NCBI RefSeq assembly: GCF_900172215.1
Contig: NZ_FWFP01000004.1
Coordinates: 186,001-250,000 of the forward strand
From: Ruegeria meonggei
GTDB taxonomy: Bacteria; Pseudomonadota; Alphaproteobacteria; Rhodobacterales; Rhodobacteraceae
DNA length: 64,000 nucleotides
Reading direction: 5' to 3'
Every line of letters starts with the position of its first letter. Positions within the stretch are counted from its first letter, which is position 1. Positions 8,048 through 17,343 of the stretch are shown piece by piece. Below the pieces are notes generated by a model. It made no database searches. It was not told the DNA's origin and saw only the letters and a list, made by a program, of their open reading frames with translations. The position numbers and the translations under genes are program-made.

Positions 8048-9163
8048 TCACGGCAGGGGGTTCGTTTTGTATAGTCGGACCTTGGTACCACCGTGGTCGA
8101 CCACGGGGCCGTTGGGCAAAAATGGTAGGCGCGTCGCGCGGGCCAGCGATTGGTTGCTGGTTACGATGCCCACCCGCCAACCTGAAAATCGTGACATTAG
8201 AACTTTGCCAAAACTGCCGTACAGGGATCGCAGACGCTTTTCGTCTCCGATTCTTGCACCGTAGGGGGGATTGGTGATGACAATTCCGGCGGGACCTGCC
8301 GGTGGCTTTATGTCACTTACTGATCGGCACTGAAATCTCGTGGAGGCCGCCACACCACCGCGGTCGGCGTTGGTGGTTGCCGCATCAATTGCACCGGCGT
8401 TCCGGTCCGACCCATAAAACTGCGGTGCGGTATCTTGTTGCCCCTCGTCCTGACGCATTGCGTCCCACGCCTGCGCATCGAAACGGCGCAGGTCTTCAAA
8501 GGCAAACTGACGCGAGCGACCGGGATAAATCCCGGCGGCAATCTCTGCGGCCTCAATGATGAACGTGCCCGATCCACACATGGGGTCCAGAACCGGCTCG
8601 GTCCCGTCAAACCCGCATTCACGCAGGAACATGGCTGCCATCGTCTCTCGCATGGGGGCTTTGGCAACGGCCGGTTTATGGCCGCGCTTGTGCAGGGGCT
8701 CACCAGAGGTGTCGATGGAAAAGGTGCAGATGTCTTTTTCGATCCGCAAGAGCACGCGCACCCCTGCGTCAGAGGAGATCGGTGCGCCCAGCGTTTCCGT
8801 GATAGCCCGTTCCACCCGCTGCCGCGCGGCCCCCGCGTGGTAGATTCGGGATTTGCGACTTGTCGCCTCGATCTTGACCGGAACATCCGACCGCAAAAAA
8901 TCGGACCACGGAAACTTGCGTGCCCGCTTGTCCAACTGGGCCAGGTGAACCGCCGGAAAATTGCCGATCCGCACCAGGACCTTGTTGGCACCCCGCAAAC
9001 ACAGATTGGCGCGCCAGGCCTCAGACCAATTTCCGCGGCAGCTTACGCCGCCGGGCAGGATATTTGCACCAGCGAATCCTTTTTCGACAGCTTCGGCATG
9101 CAGGGGGGTTTCTAGACCAGGTGTTGCCACCAGGAATATCTCTAGGTCATTGCTTGGTTCCAT
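8048..9163 (-). CDS. THUMP-domain class I SAM-dependent RNA methyltransferase (RlmL/YcbY-like)
   Basis: A 371-residue protein matching the N-terminal half of RlmL, which N2-methylates guanosine in 23S rRNA. It begins DLEIFLVATPGLETPLHAEA, the start typical of this group, with a THUMP-like region in the first 150 residues. A Rossmann methyltransferase follows, with DPMCGSGTFIIEAAEIA (motif I, near residue 190) and NPPYG (motif IV, near residue 296), the signature of N2-guanine methyltransferases. ATG 9163 is chosen because homology starts there; the frame is open further upstream without sense. Exact target base not determinable. Confidence 0.85.
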   Translation of the reverse strand: MEPSNDLEIFLVATPGLETPLHAEAVEKGFAGANILPGGVSCRGNWSEAWRANLCLRGANKVLVRIGNFPAVHLAQLDKRARKFPWSDFLRSDVPVKIEATSRKSRIYHAGAARQRVERAITETLGAPISSDAGVRVLLRIEKDICTFSIDTSGEPLHKRGHKPAVAKAPMRETMAAMFLRECGFDGTEPVLDPMCGSGTFIIEAAEIAAGIYPGRSRQFAFEDLRRFDAQAWDAMRQDEGQQDTAPQFYGSDRNAGAIDAATTNADRGGVAASTRFQCRSVSDIKPPAGPAGIVITNPPYGARIGDEKRLRSLYGSFGKVLMSRFSGWRVGIVTSNQSLARATRLPFLPNGPVVDHGGTKVRLYKTNPLP

Positions 9164-9452
9164 GTCCGGTCCATACACCGGAAGCGAATTGGACGCGACA
9201 CGCAATTTATGACGGGTAAATCGCTGCCACCTGATGGGAAAGTGGGAATTTGCTGACAGAATTTGCGGTAACAGGTTTGCGTTTGGACCGAACCCCGCGT
9301 AAAGGGTCCGTGATCGGAACGAAGCTTGGATCGGGAACAAGGTTTCTTTGCCTTTTCTTGATCTCAAGCTCCCACATTCGCACCGTTTTGTGCCAATATG
9401 CCAGGGCCGGAACGATGTGGTGCAGGAAAGAGGCTTGGAAGACCGTAGCGAC

Positions 9453-10796
9453 ATGCAAACTTTCAATCTGAAAAAAGGGCTGGAATTGCCGGTGCAGGGT
9501 GCCCCGGATCAAACTATCCAGCCGGGTCCTGAATTTTCTTCAGTCGGGGTTTTGGGGGCTGACTATCTGGGCCTCAAACCACGTGTGCTGGTTCAGGAAG
9601 GGGACGAGGTTCAACGCGGCACACCGTTGTTCTGCAACAAGGATGTGCCCGAGGCAATGATCGTTGCCCCGCTCAGCGGTAAGGTCATAGCCATCAATCG
9701 CGGCGCACGCCGTGTGCTGCAAAGCGTCGTGATCGACGTCACAAATGCCAATGACACCGGGATTGATTTCTCGGGCACAGGCGACGCGAACAGTGCCGAG
9801 GGTGTAACCGCCAAGCTTTGTGCCGCCGGGTTGTGGACCGCGTTTCGCACGCGGCCCTATTCCAAAATGCCTTCGCCGGGCTCTAAGCCGGCCGCGATTT
9901 TCGTGACCGCAATTGAGAGTGAGCCGCTGGCAGGTGATGCCAGTGCGATCATCAGCGACGCCAGCGACGCCTTTGCAACCGGTCTTGCGGCGATTGCCCA
10001 TCTGACCGAAGGCAAGACCTATCTATGCCACAAAGACGGCGACACGGTTCCAGGTACGGATCTGCCGGGCATTGAGGCCGCCGCATTCTCGGGTCCGCAT
10101 CCGGCGGGTCTGGCCGGGACGCATATCCATTTCCTTGAACCGCTGGCGGGAGACAAACAGGTCTGGACCATCGGGTATCAGGATGTCATTGCCATTGGCC
10201 GGCTGATGCAAACCGGTCATCTGGACCCCAACATCGTCATCGCACTGACCGGCCCCGGCGCACGTCAGCCGCGGCTGATCCGCACCGTCATGGGCGCCTC
10301 GACAGAGGATTTGACCCGGGACGAAGTGAATGTCGACGGGTCTGCCCGGATCATTTCCGGATCGATCCTGTCCGGGCAGCACGCCGAAGGGCCGAACGCC
10401 TATCTGGGCCGTTTCGCGCGCCAGATCACCATTATCCGCGAGGATAGCGACCAGATCCCAATGGGTTGGATTCGCCCGATGTCGTCGAAATTTGCTGTGC
10501 AACCGGTACTTGGCTCGGCTTTTGCCAAAAAGTTGTATGCGTTCACCAGCAACCTGAATGGTGGTCGTCGTGCGATGGTGCCCACAGGTACATTCGAAGA
10601 GCTGATGCCGCAGGACTACCTGCCCACACAGTTGCTGCGCGCGCTGCTGGTGATGGACACCGATACCGCACAGGCGCTGGGTGCGCTGGAACTGGACGAA
10701 GAGGATCTAGGCCTTGTCGGCTTTGCCTGTCCGGCGAAATATGAATACGGGCTGGCGCTGCGCGACTGTCTGTCCAAAATTGAAAAGGAGGGCTGA
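9453..10796 (+). CDS. nqrA: Na+-translocating NADH:quinone reductase subunit A
   Basis: First gene of nqrABCDEF, the Na+-pumping NADH:quinone reductase of the inner membrane. NqrA is the cytoplasmic subunit that contributes to quinone binding. The 447-residue protein begins FNLKKGLELPVQGAPDQTI, typical for NqrA, and has no membrane segment. An open frame continues upstream to 9348, but ATG 9453 is where family homology begins. NqrB follows after 5 bp. A quinone-site residue cannot be assigned by eye. Confidence 0.95.
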   Translation: MQTFNLKKGLELPVQGAPDQTIQPGPEFSSVGVLGADYLGLKPRVLVQEGDEVQRGTPLFCNKDVPEAMIVAPLSGKVIAINRGARRVLQSVVIDVTNANDTGIDFSGTGDANSAEGVTAKLCAAGLWTAFRTRPYSKMPSPGSKPAAIFVTAIESEPLAGDASAIISDASDAFATGLAAIAHLTEGKTYLCHKDGDTVPGTDLPGIEAAAFSGPHPAGLAGTHIHFLEPLAGDKQVWTIGYQDVIAIGRLMQTGHLDPNIVIALTGPGARQPRLIRTVMGASTEDLTRDEVNVDGSARIISGSILSGQHAEGPNAYLGRFARQITIIREDSDQIPMGWIRPMSSKFAVQPVLGSAFAKKLYAFTSNLNGGRRAMVPTGTFEELMPQDYLPTQLLRALLVMDTDTAQALGALELDEEDLGLVGFACPAKYEYGLALRDCLSKIEKEG

Positions 10797-10801
10797 GCCG
10801 A

Positions 10802-12010
10802 ATGGGTTTGCGCAGCTTCTTTGATCGGATTGAGCCGAACTTTACCAAGGGCGGCAAGTACGAAAAGCTTTTCCCCATCTACGAGATGGTGGAGAGCTTT
10901 ATCTACACTCCGAAAACCGTCACCTCCGTTGCCCCACACGCACGGTCTTATGTGGATATGAAGCGGATCATGACCTATGTCGTGATCGCTACGATCCCCT
11001 GTATTCTTTGGGGGATGTGGAACACCGGATATCAGGCGAATTCTGCTATTGCCACACTGGGCCCGGACGCGGCGACAGGCTGGCGGATTGCAGTGTTGCA
11101 GATGTTTGGCATTTCTCTGAACCCGTCCAGCCTTATGGCCAACGTGTTTCACGGGATGCTGTATTTCCTGCCGATCTACATCGTCACTTTGGTGGCCGGC
11201 GGTATATTCGAGGTGATCTTCGCCACCGTACGCGGCCATGAGGTGAACGAGGGGTTCCTTGTTACGTCAATGCTTTACACGCTGATCCTGCCTGCAACAA
11301 CACCGCTGTGGCAGGTCGCTTTGGGCATCATCTTTGGCGTTGTTATCGGTAAAGAAGTGTTTGGCGGCACTGGCAAGAACTTCCTCAACCCCGCTCTGGT
11401 GGGACGGGCGTTTTTGTATTTTGCCTACCCGGCGCAGATGTCGGGAGACGCGGTCTGGACCCCAGTTGACGGGTTTTCGGGCGCCACCGCGCTGGCCGTG
11501 ACCGCCGCGGATGGCGTGCAGGCTTTGGCCGCTGACGGGATCACCTGGTCCAGCGCGTTCCTCGGTCAGATCCAGGGCAGCTTTGGGGAGACGTCGACGC
11601 TGGCTTGTATGATCGGTCTTGCCTTCCTGTTGATGACCAAGATTGCCAATTATCGCCTTATTGTGGGCTGTCTGGCGGGAACCATTAGCTTTACTCTGCT
11701 ATTGAACCTGATCGGGTCGGACACCAACCCGATGTTTGCGATGCCCTGGTATTGGCACTTTGTGCTGGGCGGGTATGCGTTTGGTCTGGCCTTCATGGTG
11801 ACCGAGCCGGTCTCGGCCAGCCATACCAATGTTGGCCGTTATATCTATGGCGCGTTGATTGGTGTCATGGTTGTGATGATCCGGGTGATAAACCCGGCCT
11901 TCCCCGAAGGCATGATGCTGGCCATCTTGTTCGGCAACGTCTTTGCACCGCTGATCGACCACTTCGTCGTTCAGGCCAACATCAAACGGAGGGCGCGTCG
12001 CCATGTCTGA
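10802..12010 (+). CDS. nqrB: Na+-translocating NADH:quinone reductase subunit B
   Basis: Integral membrane subunit of Na+-NQR with covalently bound FMN, part of the Na+ path. The 402-residue protein has about 10 hydrophobic segments. The flavinylation motif DGFSGAT is present with Thr229 as the FMN-linked residue; ApbE, encoded at 17344, performs this attachment. GGAGG lies upstream of ATG 10802, and the stop overlaps the nqrC start by 8 bp, so the two are translationally coupled. Confidence 0.96.
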   Translation: MGLRSFFDRIEPNFTKGGKYEKLFPIYEMVESFIYTPKTVTSVAPHARSYVDMKRIMTYVVIATIPCILWGMWNTGYQANSAIATLGPDAATGWRIAVLQMFGISLNPSSLMANVFHGMLYFLPIYIVTLVAGGIFEVIFATVRGHEVNEGFLVTSMLYTLILPATTPLWQVALGIIFGVVIGKEVFGGTGKNFLNPALVGRAFLYFAYPAQMSGDAVWTPVDGFSGATALAVTAADGVQALAADGITWSSAFLGQIQGSFGETSTLACMIGLAFLLMTKIANYRLIVGCLAGTISFTLLLNLIGSDTNPMFAMPWYWHFVLGGYAFGLAFMVTEPVSASHTNVGRYIYGALIGVMVVMIRVINPAFPEGMMLAILFGNVFAPLIDHFVVQANIKRRARRHV

Positions 12011-12818
12011 TCCGCAATCCCCGGAACCAAAGGGCGCCATCGCCAAGTTTCTGGCAGCTTCGCCAGATTCAGTCGGAAAAACAATCTTTGTCGCCGTCGC
12101 TGTGTGTCTGGTTGCCTCGATGGTTGTATCCGCAGCAGCCGTTAGCCTGCGCCCGGTCCAGGAAGCAAACCAGTTGAAGGACAAGCAGGTCAATGTTCTG
12201 CAGGTTGCTGGTGTCTACGAGCCCGGCATCGACGTGACCGAAGCCTTCGCTGCCTTTGAGCCGCACGTGCTTGAACTGGCAACCGGCGCCTTTGTCGATG
12301 ATCAGTTCGACCCGGCCACTTTTGACGATCAAGCTGCTGCCAGCGACCCGGATCTGAGTGTTGCATTGGATGACGATCCCGCAGGGATTGGACGCAAGTC
12401 GAAGTATCGCGTGATCTACTTGCTGCGAGACGACGCAGAAGGTTTGGACAAAGTGATCCTGCCGCTGCATGGCTATGGGCTGTGGTCCACGCTTTATGGC
12501 TTTATCGCGTTGGAGAACAACGGCAACGATATCTACGGCCTGCAATTCTATCAACATGGTGAAACCCCCGGCCTTGGCGCCGAAGTGGACAACCCGCGCT
12601 GGAAATCGCTGTGGAATGGTAAAAAGCTGCGCGACGATGCCGGCGATCTTCAGATCACCGTGTCCAAATCTCAAACCGCTGCCGGGCCGGATTTTTATGT
12701 CGATGCGCTGGCCGGGGCCACGCTGACTTCGGTTGGTGTCGATAACCTGGTGAAATTCTGGATGGGCGATGCGGGCTATGGTCCCTTCCTGGCCAAACTG
12801 CAAGCAGGAGAGTTCTGA
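12003..12818 (+). CDS. nqrC: Na+-translocating NADH:quinone reductase subunit C
   Basis: Subunit C carries a second covalent FMN on a periplasmic domain anchored by one N-terminal helix. In this 271-residue protein the helix is at about residues 26-48 ([20 protein letters not shown]). The flavinylation motif is DALAGAT with Thr240 as the predicted FMN site. The motif has Ala where Ser is common, still inside the usual consensus. It overlaps nqrB at its 5' end and nqrD by one base (TGATG) at its 3' end. Confidence 0.95.
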   Translation: MSDPQSPEPKGAIAKFLAASPDSVGKTIFVAVAVCLVASMVVSAAAVSLRPVQEANQLKDKQVNVLQVAGVYEPGIDVTEAFAAFEPHVLELATGAFVDDQFDPATFDDQAAASDPDLSVALDDDPAGIGRKSKYRVIYLLRDDAEGLDKVILPLHGYGLWSTLYGFIALENNGNDIYGLQFYQHGETPGLGAEVDNPRWKSLWNGKKLRDDAGDLQITVSKSQTAAGPDFYVDALAGATLTSVGVDNLVKFWMGDAGYGPFLAKLQAGEF

Positions 12819-13471
12819 TGTCTCAAACCAAGAAAGAGATGCTGGTCGACCCGCTTGTCGACAACAATCCGATCACGCTGCAGGTGCTGGGCATCTGTTC
12901 GGCACTGGCGGTGACCTCGTCGCTGCAGGTGTCTTTTGTGATGGCTCTGGCGGTCACCTTTGTAACGTCGTTCTCGTCCTTTTTCATCTCGTGCCTGCGC
13001 AACCAAATCCCCGGCTCGATCCGGATCATCGTGCAGATGGTGATCATCGCTTCGCTGGTGATCCTGGTGGATCAGGTGCTAAAGGCCTACGCCTTCGAGA
13101 TCTCTAAAACCCTGTCAGTTTTTGTCGGGCTGATCATCACCAACTGTATCGTGATGGGCCGCGCCGAAGCGTTCGCGATGAAGAACCCACCTGTCGCCTC
13201 TTTCATTGACGGGCTGGGCAACGGCATGGGCTATGGCCTGATCCTGTTGCTGGTCGGCTTCATTCGTGAGCTGTTCGGTGCCGGGTCACTGTTCGGAGTC
13301 ACCATTCTGGAAACCGTCAACAACGGCGGCTGGTACGTGCCCAACGGTATGCTGCTACTGCCGCCTTCGGCATTCTTCATCATCGGTCTGATCATCTGGG
13401 CCTTCCGGACATGGAAGCCAAACCAGGTGGAAGAACGTGAATACAAAATTCAGCAGGTAGAGGCCCACTGA
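12818..13471 (+). CDS. nqrD: Na+-translocating NADH:quinone reductase subunit D
   Basis: A 217-residue integral membrane subunit with about six hydrophobic helices, homologous to RnfE. With NqrE it forms the core that holds an intramembrane Fe-S cluster between pseudo-symmetric half-helices. Cys residues occur in [13 protein letters not shown] and in the first hydrophobic region ([12 protein letters not shown]), as expected for cluster ligands. The start overlaps the nqrC stop and the stop overlaps the nqrE start, each by one base. Confidence 0.95.
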   Translation: MSQTKKEMLVDPLVDNNPITLQVLGICSALAVTSSLQVSFVMALAVTFVTSFSSFFISCLRNQIPGSIRIIVQMVIIASLVILVDQVLKAYAFEISKTLSVFVGLIITNCIVMGRAEAFAMKNPPVASFIDGLGNGMGYGLILLLVGFIRELFGAGSLFGVTILETVNNGGWYVPNGMLLLPPSAFFIIGLIIWAFRTWKPNQVEEREYKIQQVEAH

Positions 13472-14079
13472 TGGAAGGTCTGATCTCACTGGCCGTAAAG
13501 GCCATCTTTGTTGAAAACCTGGCGCTCAGCTTCTTTCTAGGCATGTGTACGTTCATCGCCGTGTCCAAGAAGATTTCCACTGCGCTGGGGCTGGGCATTT
13601 CGGTGATGGTTGTTCAGGCGATCACTGTTCCTGCGAACAACCTGTTGCTGACCTATCTGCTTAAGCCGGGCGCGCTGGCCTGGGCTGGGTTTCCGGATGT
13701 GGACCTGACCTTCCTTGGGTTGATTTCGTATATCGGTGTGATTGCGGCCATGGTGCAGATCCTTGAGATGATCCTGGATAAGTATTTCCCACCGCTTTAC
13801 AACGCTTTGGGGATATTCCTGCCGCTGATCACAGTGAACTGCGCCATCCTGGGCGGTTCGCTGTTCATGGTGGAGCGGGACTACAACTTTGCCGAAGCGA
13901 CAACCTACGGCTTGTCCTCCGGTTTTGGCTGGGCACTGGCGATCACTGCAATGGCAGGCGTTCGCGAAAAGCTGAAATATTCGGATATCCCCGACGGCCT
14001 GCAGGGTCTGGGTATCACCTTCATCACCGCAGGACTGATGGCGATGGCCTTCATGTCCTTCTCGGGCGTCAAACTGTAA
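13471..14079 (+). CDS. nqrE: Na+-translocating NADH:quinone reductase subunit E
   Basis: A 202-residue integral membrane subunit, the inverted-topology partner of NqrD (homologous to RnfA). The segments [17 protein letters not shown] and [20 protein letters not shown] each contain the Cys expected to ligate the intramembrane iron centre. Six hydrophobic helices. Start overlaps nqrD by one base; nqrF follows after 10 bp with AAGGAGG before its ATG. Confidence 0.95.
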   Translation: MEGLISLAVKAIFVENLALSFFLGMCTFIAVSKKISTALGLGISVMVVQAITVPANNLLLTYLLKPGALAWAGFPDVDLTFLGLISYIGVIAAMVQILEMILDKYFPPLYNALGIFLPLITVNCAILGGSLFMVERDYNFAEATTYGLSSGFGWALAITAMAGVREKLKYSDIPDGLQGLGITFITAGLMAMAFMSFSGVKL

Positions 14080-14089
14080 GGAGGGGCGA

Positions 14090-15313
14090 ATGGAAACTTT
14101 CAGCTTAGGCGTCGTCCTTTTCACCCTGATTGTTCTGGGTCTGGTTGGGATCATCATGGCCGCGCGGTCGCGCCTGGTGTCGACGGGCAACGTCAACATC
14201 ACCATCAATGGCGAAAAAACCGTGTCGGTTCCGGCAGGCGGCAAATTGCTGCAAACGCTGGCGGCTGAAAAGCTGTTCGTGCCGTCCGCATGCGGCGGCG
14301 GCGGCACCTGCGCACAATGCCGGGTGCGGGTGCATTCGGGCGGCGGGTCAATCCTGCCGACCGAGGAAAGCCACATCACCAAGCGCGAAGCTGCCTGCGG
14401 CGACCGCCTGTCCTGTCAGGTGGCCGTCAAACAGGACATGAATATCGAAGTTCCCGAAGAGGTCTTTGGTGTCAAAAAATGGGAATGTACGGTGCGTTCG
14501 AACGAGAACGTGGCAACCTTTATCAAGGCCCTTACACTGGACTTGCCCGAAGGCGAGGATGTGAATTTCCGCGCCGGTGGTTATATCCAGATCGAAGCAC
14601 CGGCGCACCAACTGGCCTACACCGATTTTGATGTCGAAGAGGAGTACCGCGAAGATTGGGATAGGTTCAATCTGTGGCAGTACAAGTCCGTTGTGAACGA
14701 ACCCATCGAGCGCGCCTATTCGATGGCGAACTATCCGGATGAACGTGGCATGATCATGCTCAACGTTCGCGTGGCTTCTCCTCCTCCGGGGTCCGAAGGC
14801 ATTCCGGCAGGCCAGATGTCGTCTTACATCTTCAACCTGAAGCCGGGGGACAAGGTGACAATCTCGGGGCCGTTTGGCGAGTTTTTTGCCCGCGACACCC
14901 AAAAGGAAATGGTGTTCATCGGCGGCGGCGCAGGTATGGCGCCCATGCGCAGCCATATCTTTGATCAGCTCAAGCGTCTGAAGAACAAGGATCGCAAGAT
15001 CAGCTTCTGGTACGGTGCGCGTTCAAAGAAAGAAATGTTCTTTGTCGAAGATTTCGACCAACTGGCCGAAGAGTTCGACAATTTCGATTGGCACGTCGCC
15101 CTGTCCGATGCGCAGCCAGAGGATGACTGGAACGGCTATACCGGCTTTATCCACAATGTTCTGTTCGAGGAATACCTCAAGGACCACCCGGCGCCGGAAG
15201 ATTGCGAGTTCTATATGTGTGGCCCGCCCATCATGAACCAGTCGGTGATCAACATGCTGCTGGATATGGGCGTGGATCGCGAAGACATCATGCTCGACGA
15301 TTTCGGCGGGTAA
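14090..15313 (+). CDS. nqrF: Na+-translocating NADH:quinone reductase subunit F
   Basis: The NADH-oxidising subunit that feeds electrons into the complex. The 407-residue protein has one N-terminal membrane helix (about residues 5-25). A [2Fe-2S] ferredoxin domain has Cys68, Cys74, Cys77 and Cys109 ([14 protein letters not shown] ... LSCQV). A ferredoxin-reductase module follows, with the FAD-binding RAYSMANYP and the NADH-binding [12 protein letters not shown]; the C-terminus contains [12 protein letters not shown]. Complete and of normal length. A strong intrinsic terminator follows. Confidence 0.97.
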   Translation: METFSLGVVLFTLIVLGLVGIIMAARSRLVSTGNVNITINGEKTVSVPAGGKLLQTLAAEKLFVPSACGGGGTCAQCRVRVHSGGGSILPTEESHITKREAACGDRLSCQVAVKQDMNIEVPEEVFGVKKWECTVRSNENVATFIKALTLDLPEGEDVNFRAGGYIQIEAPAHQLAYTDFDVEEEYREDWDRFNLWQYKSVVNEPIERAYSMANYPDERGMIMLNVRVASPPPGSEGIPAGQMSSYIFNLKPGDKVTISGPFGEFFARDTQKEMVFIGGGAGMAPMRSHIFDQLKRLKNKDRKISFWYGARSKKEMFFVEDFDQLAEEFDNFDWHVALSDAQPEDDWNGYTGFIHNVLFEEYLKDHPAPEDCEFYMCGPPIMNQSVINMLLDMGVDREDIMLDDFGG

Positions 15314-15321
15314 CACTTGAG

Positions 15322-15350
15322 AAACCGGCGTATCTTACGCCGGTTTTTTT
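15322..15350 (+). terminator. intrinsic terminator of the nqr operon
   Basis: AAACCGGCGTA (15322-15332) pairs with TACGCCGGTTT (15336-15346) around a 3-nt loop and runs into a 7-T tract (15344-15350). Adenines on the other side make it potentially bidirectional, serving also the convergent epimerase gene that ends at 15349. Confidence 0.92.
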
Positions 15351-16362
15351 ATTTGTTGTAGTAGTCGCGGTACCACGCAACAAACTGCGCAATCCCATCT
15401 TTGAGCTCTGCTTGCGGCCGGTATCCGGTCAAGCGCTGCAACAGGCTGTTATCGGCCCAAGTGGCAGGCACGTCACCAAGTTGCATGGGCATATAGTTGC
15501 GGAGGGCCTTCTGACCAACGGCTTCTTCGATAGCTTCAATAAAATCCATCAACCGCACCTTGTCGCCATTGCCAATATTGACGACTCGGTAGGGGGCAAC
15601 CGGAGACAGGCTGTCGCCAACTTCTATATCGTCCGCACTGGCAGGACGAACGGGCGGCGAGTCGATCAGCAACCGGATGCCGCGTACAAGATCTTCGACA
15701 TGGGTGAAATCCCGATACATGTCGCCATGATTGTAGATGTCGATGGGTTTGCCATTCAGGATCAGATCGACAAACTTAAAATATGCCAGATCGGGCCTAC
15801 CCCATGTGCCGTAGACAGTAAAAAACCGGAACATGGTGGTAGGAAGATCCCATAGATGGGCATACGAGTGCCCCATTGCCTCGTTCGCCTTTTTGGTCGC
15901 GGCATAGATTGTCAGCTGGTTGTCGGCTTTGTCCACCTCGGTAAAGGGCATATCCTCGTTGGCGCCATAGATGGACGAGGTCGACGCCATCAACAAATGT
16001 TCAACTTTGTGTTGCCGGGCCGCCTCCATCACATTGAAAGTGCCAACCACGTTTGCGTTGATATAGCTGCGTGGCTGTTCCAGACTGTAACGCACCCCGG
16101 CCTGCGCAGCGAGGTGGACAATGACCTCGGGCTGAAACTCATCAGCAATCTGCAACAGCCGTTCGTGGTTTTCCAGAAGATCCTCGGTGGCAGAAAACCC
16201 GGGCGATTGCAGCAGCATCTGGTGGCGACGTTGCTTCAAGGTGACGTCATAGTAATCCGTCATCCCGTCATAGCCATGCACCCGGAACCCTTCGGACAAA
16301 AGCAACTTTGCCAGATGGAACCCGATAAACCCCGCAGTGCCTGTGACCAGAACCCGTTTCAT
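15349..16362 (-). CDS. NAD-dependent epimerase, UDP-glucuronate 4-epimerase type
   Basis: A 337-residue extended short-chain dehydrogenase/reductase. The NAD-binding GTAGFIGFH starts at residue 8. The catalytic pair is Tyr153-Lys157 (YAATKK), preceded by the Ser cluster STSSIYG. The segments FRFFTVYGTWGRPDLA and HGDMYRDFTHVEDLV are characteristic of UDP-glucuronate 4-epimerases, which make UDP-galacturonate for cell-surface polysaccharide. No other polysaccharide gene lies nearby, so the destination of the sugar is unclear. It could also act on another UDP-hexuronate. Confidence 0.85.
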   Translation of the reverse strand: MKRVLVTGTAGFIGFHLAKLLLSEGFRVHGYDGMTDYYDVTLKQRRHQMLLQSPGFSATEDLLENHERLLQIADEFQPEVIVHLAAQAGVRYSLEQPRSYINANVVGTFNVMEAARQHKVEHLLMASTSSIYGANEDMPFTEVDKADNQLTIYAATKKANEAMGHSYAHLWDLPTTMFRFFTVYGTWGRPDLAYFKFVDLILNGKPIDIYNHGDMYRDFTHVEDLVRGIRLLIDSPPVRPASADDIEVGDSLSPVAPYRVVNIGNGDKVRLMDFIEAIEEAVGQKALRNYMPMQLGDVPATWADNSLLQRLTGYRPQAELKDGIAQFVAWYRDYYNK

Positions 16363-16446
16363 GCAACCCTCGACCTTAACACAAAGTACCAGACATCAGG
16401 GATACCGTCACCGGGGCAAGGTCAAGGGGATTCTAGGCGTATGGAC

Positions 16447-16971
16447 CTAGCCGACGATCATCTGTTTCATCCGCAGTGCCTCGTATTCCAGTTCTTTAAG
16501 ACGGAAATGAACAACGTCGCCGATGGTGATCACACCGCGCAGCTTGCCGTCACTGATGACAGGCATGTGGCGAAACCGCCCTTCGGTCATGGTTTTCAGC
16601 ACGTCGTTCAACAGATCGTCGGGCGCGCAGGTCTTGACCTCGCGGGTCATAAGATCTTCGACCGATTGCGGAAGGGTTTGACCGGGCGTATCCGCCATGC
16701 GGCGCACAATGTCGCGTTCGGACAGGATGCCCAGCAACGTGCCGTTCTGATCGGTCACAACCACGGCGCCAATCCGCTTGTCCCGCAGCGTAATCACCAC
16801 CGAATGTATAGTTTCCGTCGGGCGCACGGCAAACACCGCATCCCCCTTACCCTCAAGCAGCTTGGAAACTGTTGTCTGCGTGTGGGACAGGTTGGATTCG
16901 ACCGATTGGCTGCGGGTCGAGGCATCGGTCTTGTCGCCTCGTGTGGGCGGCTGGTAAGAGCTTGGGGCCAT
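16447..16971 (-). CDS. tandem CBS-domain protein
   Basis: A 174-residue cytoplasmic protein made of a short charged leader and two CBS motifs (about residues 48-100 and 112-165). These fold into a Bateman module that usually binds adenosine nucleotides. Recognisable blocks are IHSVVITLRDKRIGAVVVTD, GILSERDIVRRMAD and GRFRHMPVISDGKLRGVITI. Start ATG 16971 is set by AGGAG 9 nt upstream; the frame is open further upstream but without homology or RBS. No catalytic partner is fused, so the regulated protein is unknown. Confidence 0.85.
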   Translation of the reverse strand: MAPSSYQPPTRGDKTDASTRSQSVESNLSHTQTTVSKLLEGKGDAVFAVRPTETIHSVVITLRDKRIGAVVVTDQNGTLLGILSERDIVRRMADTPGQTLPQSVEDLMTREVKTCAPDDLLNDVLKTMTEGRFRHMPVISDGKLRGVITIGDVVHFRLKELEYEALRMKQMIVG

Positions 16972-17091
16972 TGGCAATCTCCTCTTATTCCTGAGATGGC
17001 TTTGTTTTACCTTACCGCAGCCAACTGACCTGTATAGGGTACAAATGCCCTCACCGGGGAAAACTGCCGCTAACCAAGGATATTCGGCCTG

Positions 17092-17277
17092 TTGTCCAAC
17101 TTGTATCTGACCCCACCCATAGCCGCGCTGATCTTTTTTTTTGTTGTTGTCTGTGGGCACAACTTTCGTAAAGCCTGGAAACAACAAGAACCGGGCTGGC
17201 AGAAAAAAGCCTGGCTGTTTGGTGTTCCGGCGGGTATCGGCCTGCTGATGCTTGGGTTTCTACCACTGAAATTCTGA
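17092..17277 (+). CDS. small two-helix membrane protein
   Basis: A 61-residue ORF starting with TTG 17092 (MSNLYLTPPIAALIFFFVVV). It has two predicted transmembrane helices (about 8-24 and 43-58) joined by a basic, Trp-containing loop (HNFRKAWKQQEPGWQKKAW). It lies 66 bp before apbE on the same strand, which suggests co-transcription. AAGGA occurs about 13 nt upstream, further than ideal. I do not recognise a named family. The protein-like hydrophobicity pattern supports it as real. Confidence 0.55.
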   Translation: MSNLYLTPPIAALIFFFVVVCGHNFRKAWKQQEPGWQKKAWLFGVPAGIGLLMLGFLPLKF

Positions 17278-17343
17278 TGTCGGTTTGACTCTGATTGGGG
17301 CCGCTGGCATACGCCGGTCACGGCTTTCCTCAGGAGGTTCCCG

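Noticed and set aside
8435..9115. Long plus-strand ORF of 226 codons.
   Set aside because: It is antisense to the THUMP methyltransferase gene, which has clear motifs; no family pattern in the plus-strand translation.
12069..12803. Minus-strand ORF of 244 codons.
   Set aside because: Antisense shadow of nqrC.
15202..17028. Two long plus-strand ORFs (217 and 390 codons).
   Set aside because: They are shadows of the epimerase and CBS-domain genes on the minus strand; His/Gln/Val-rich translations are typical of antisense frames.
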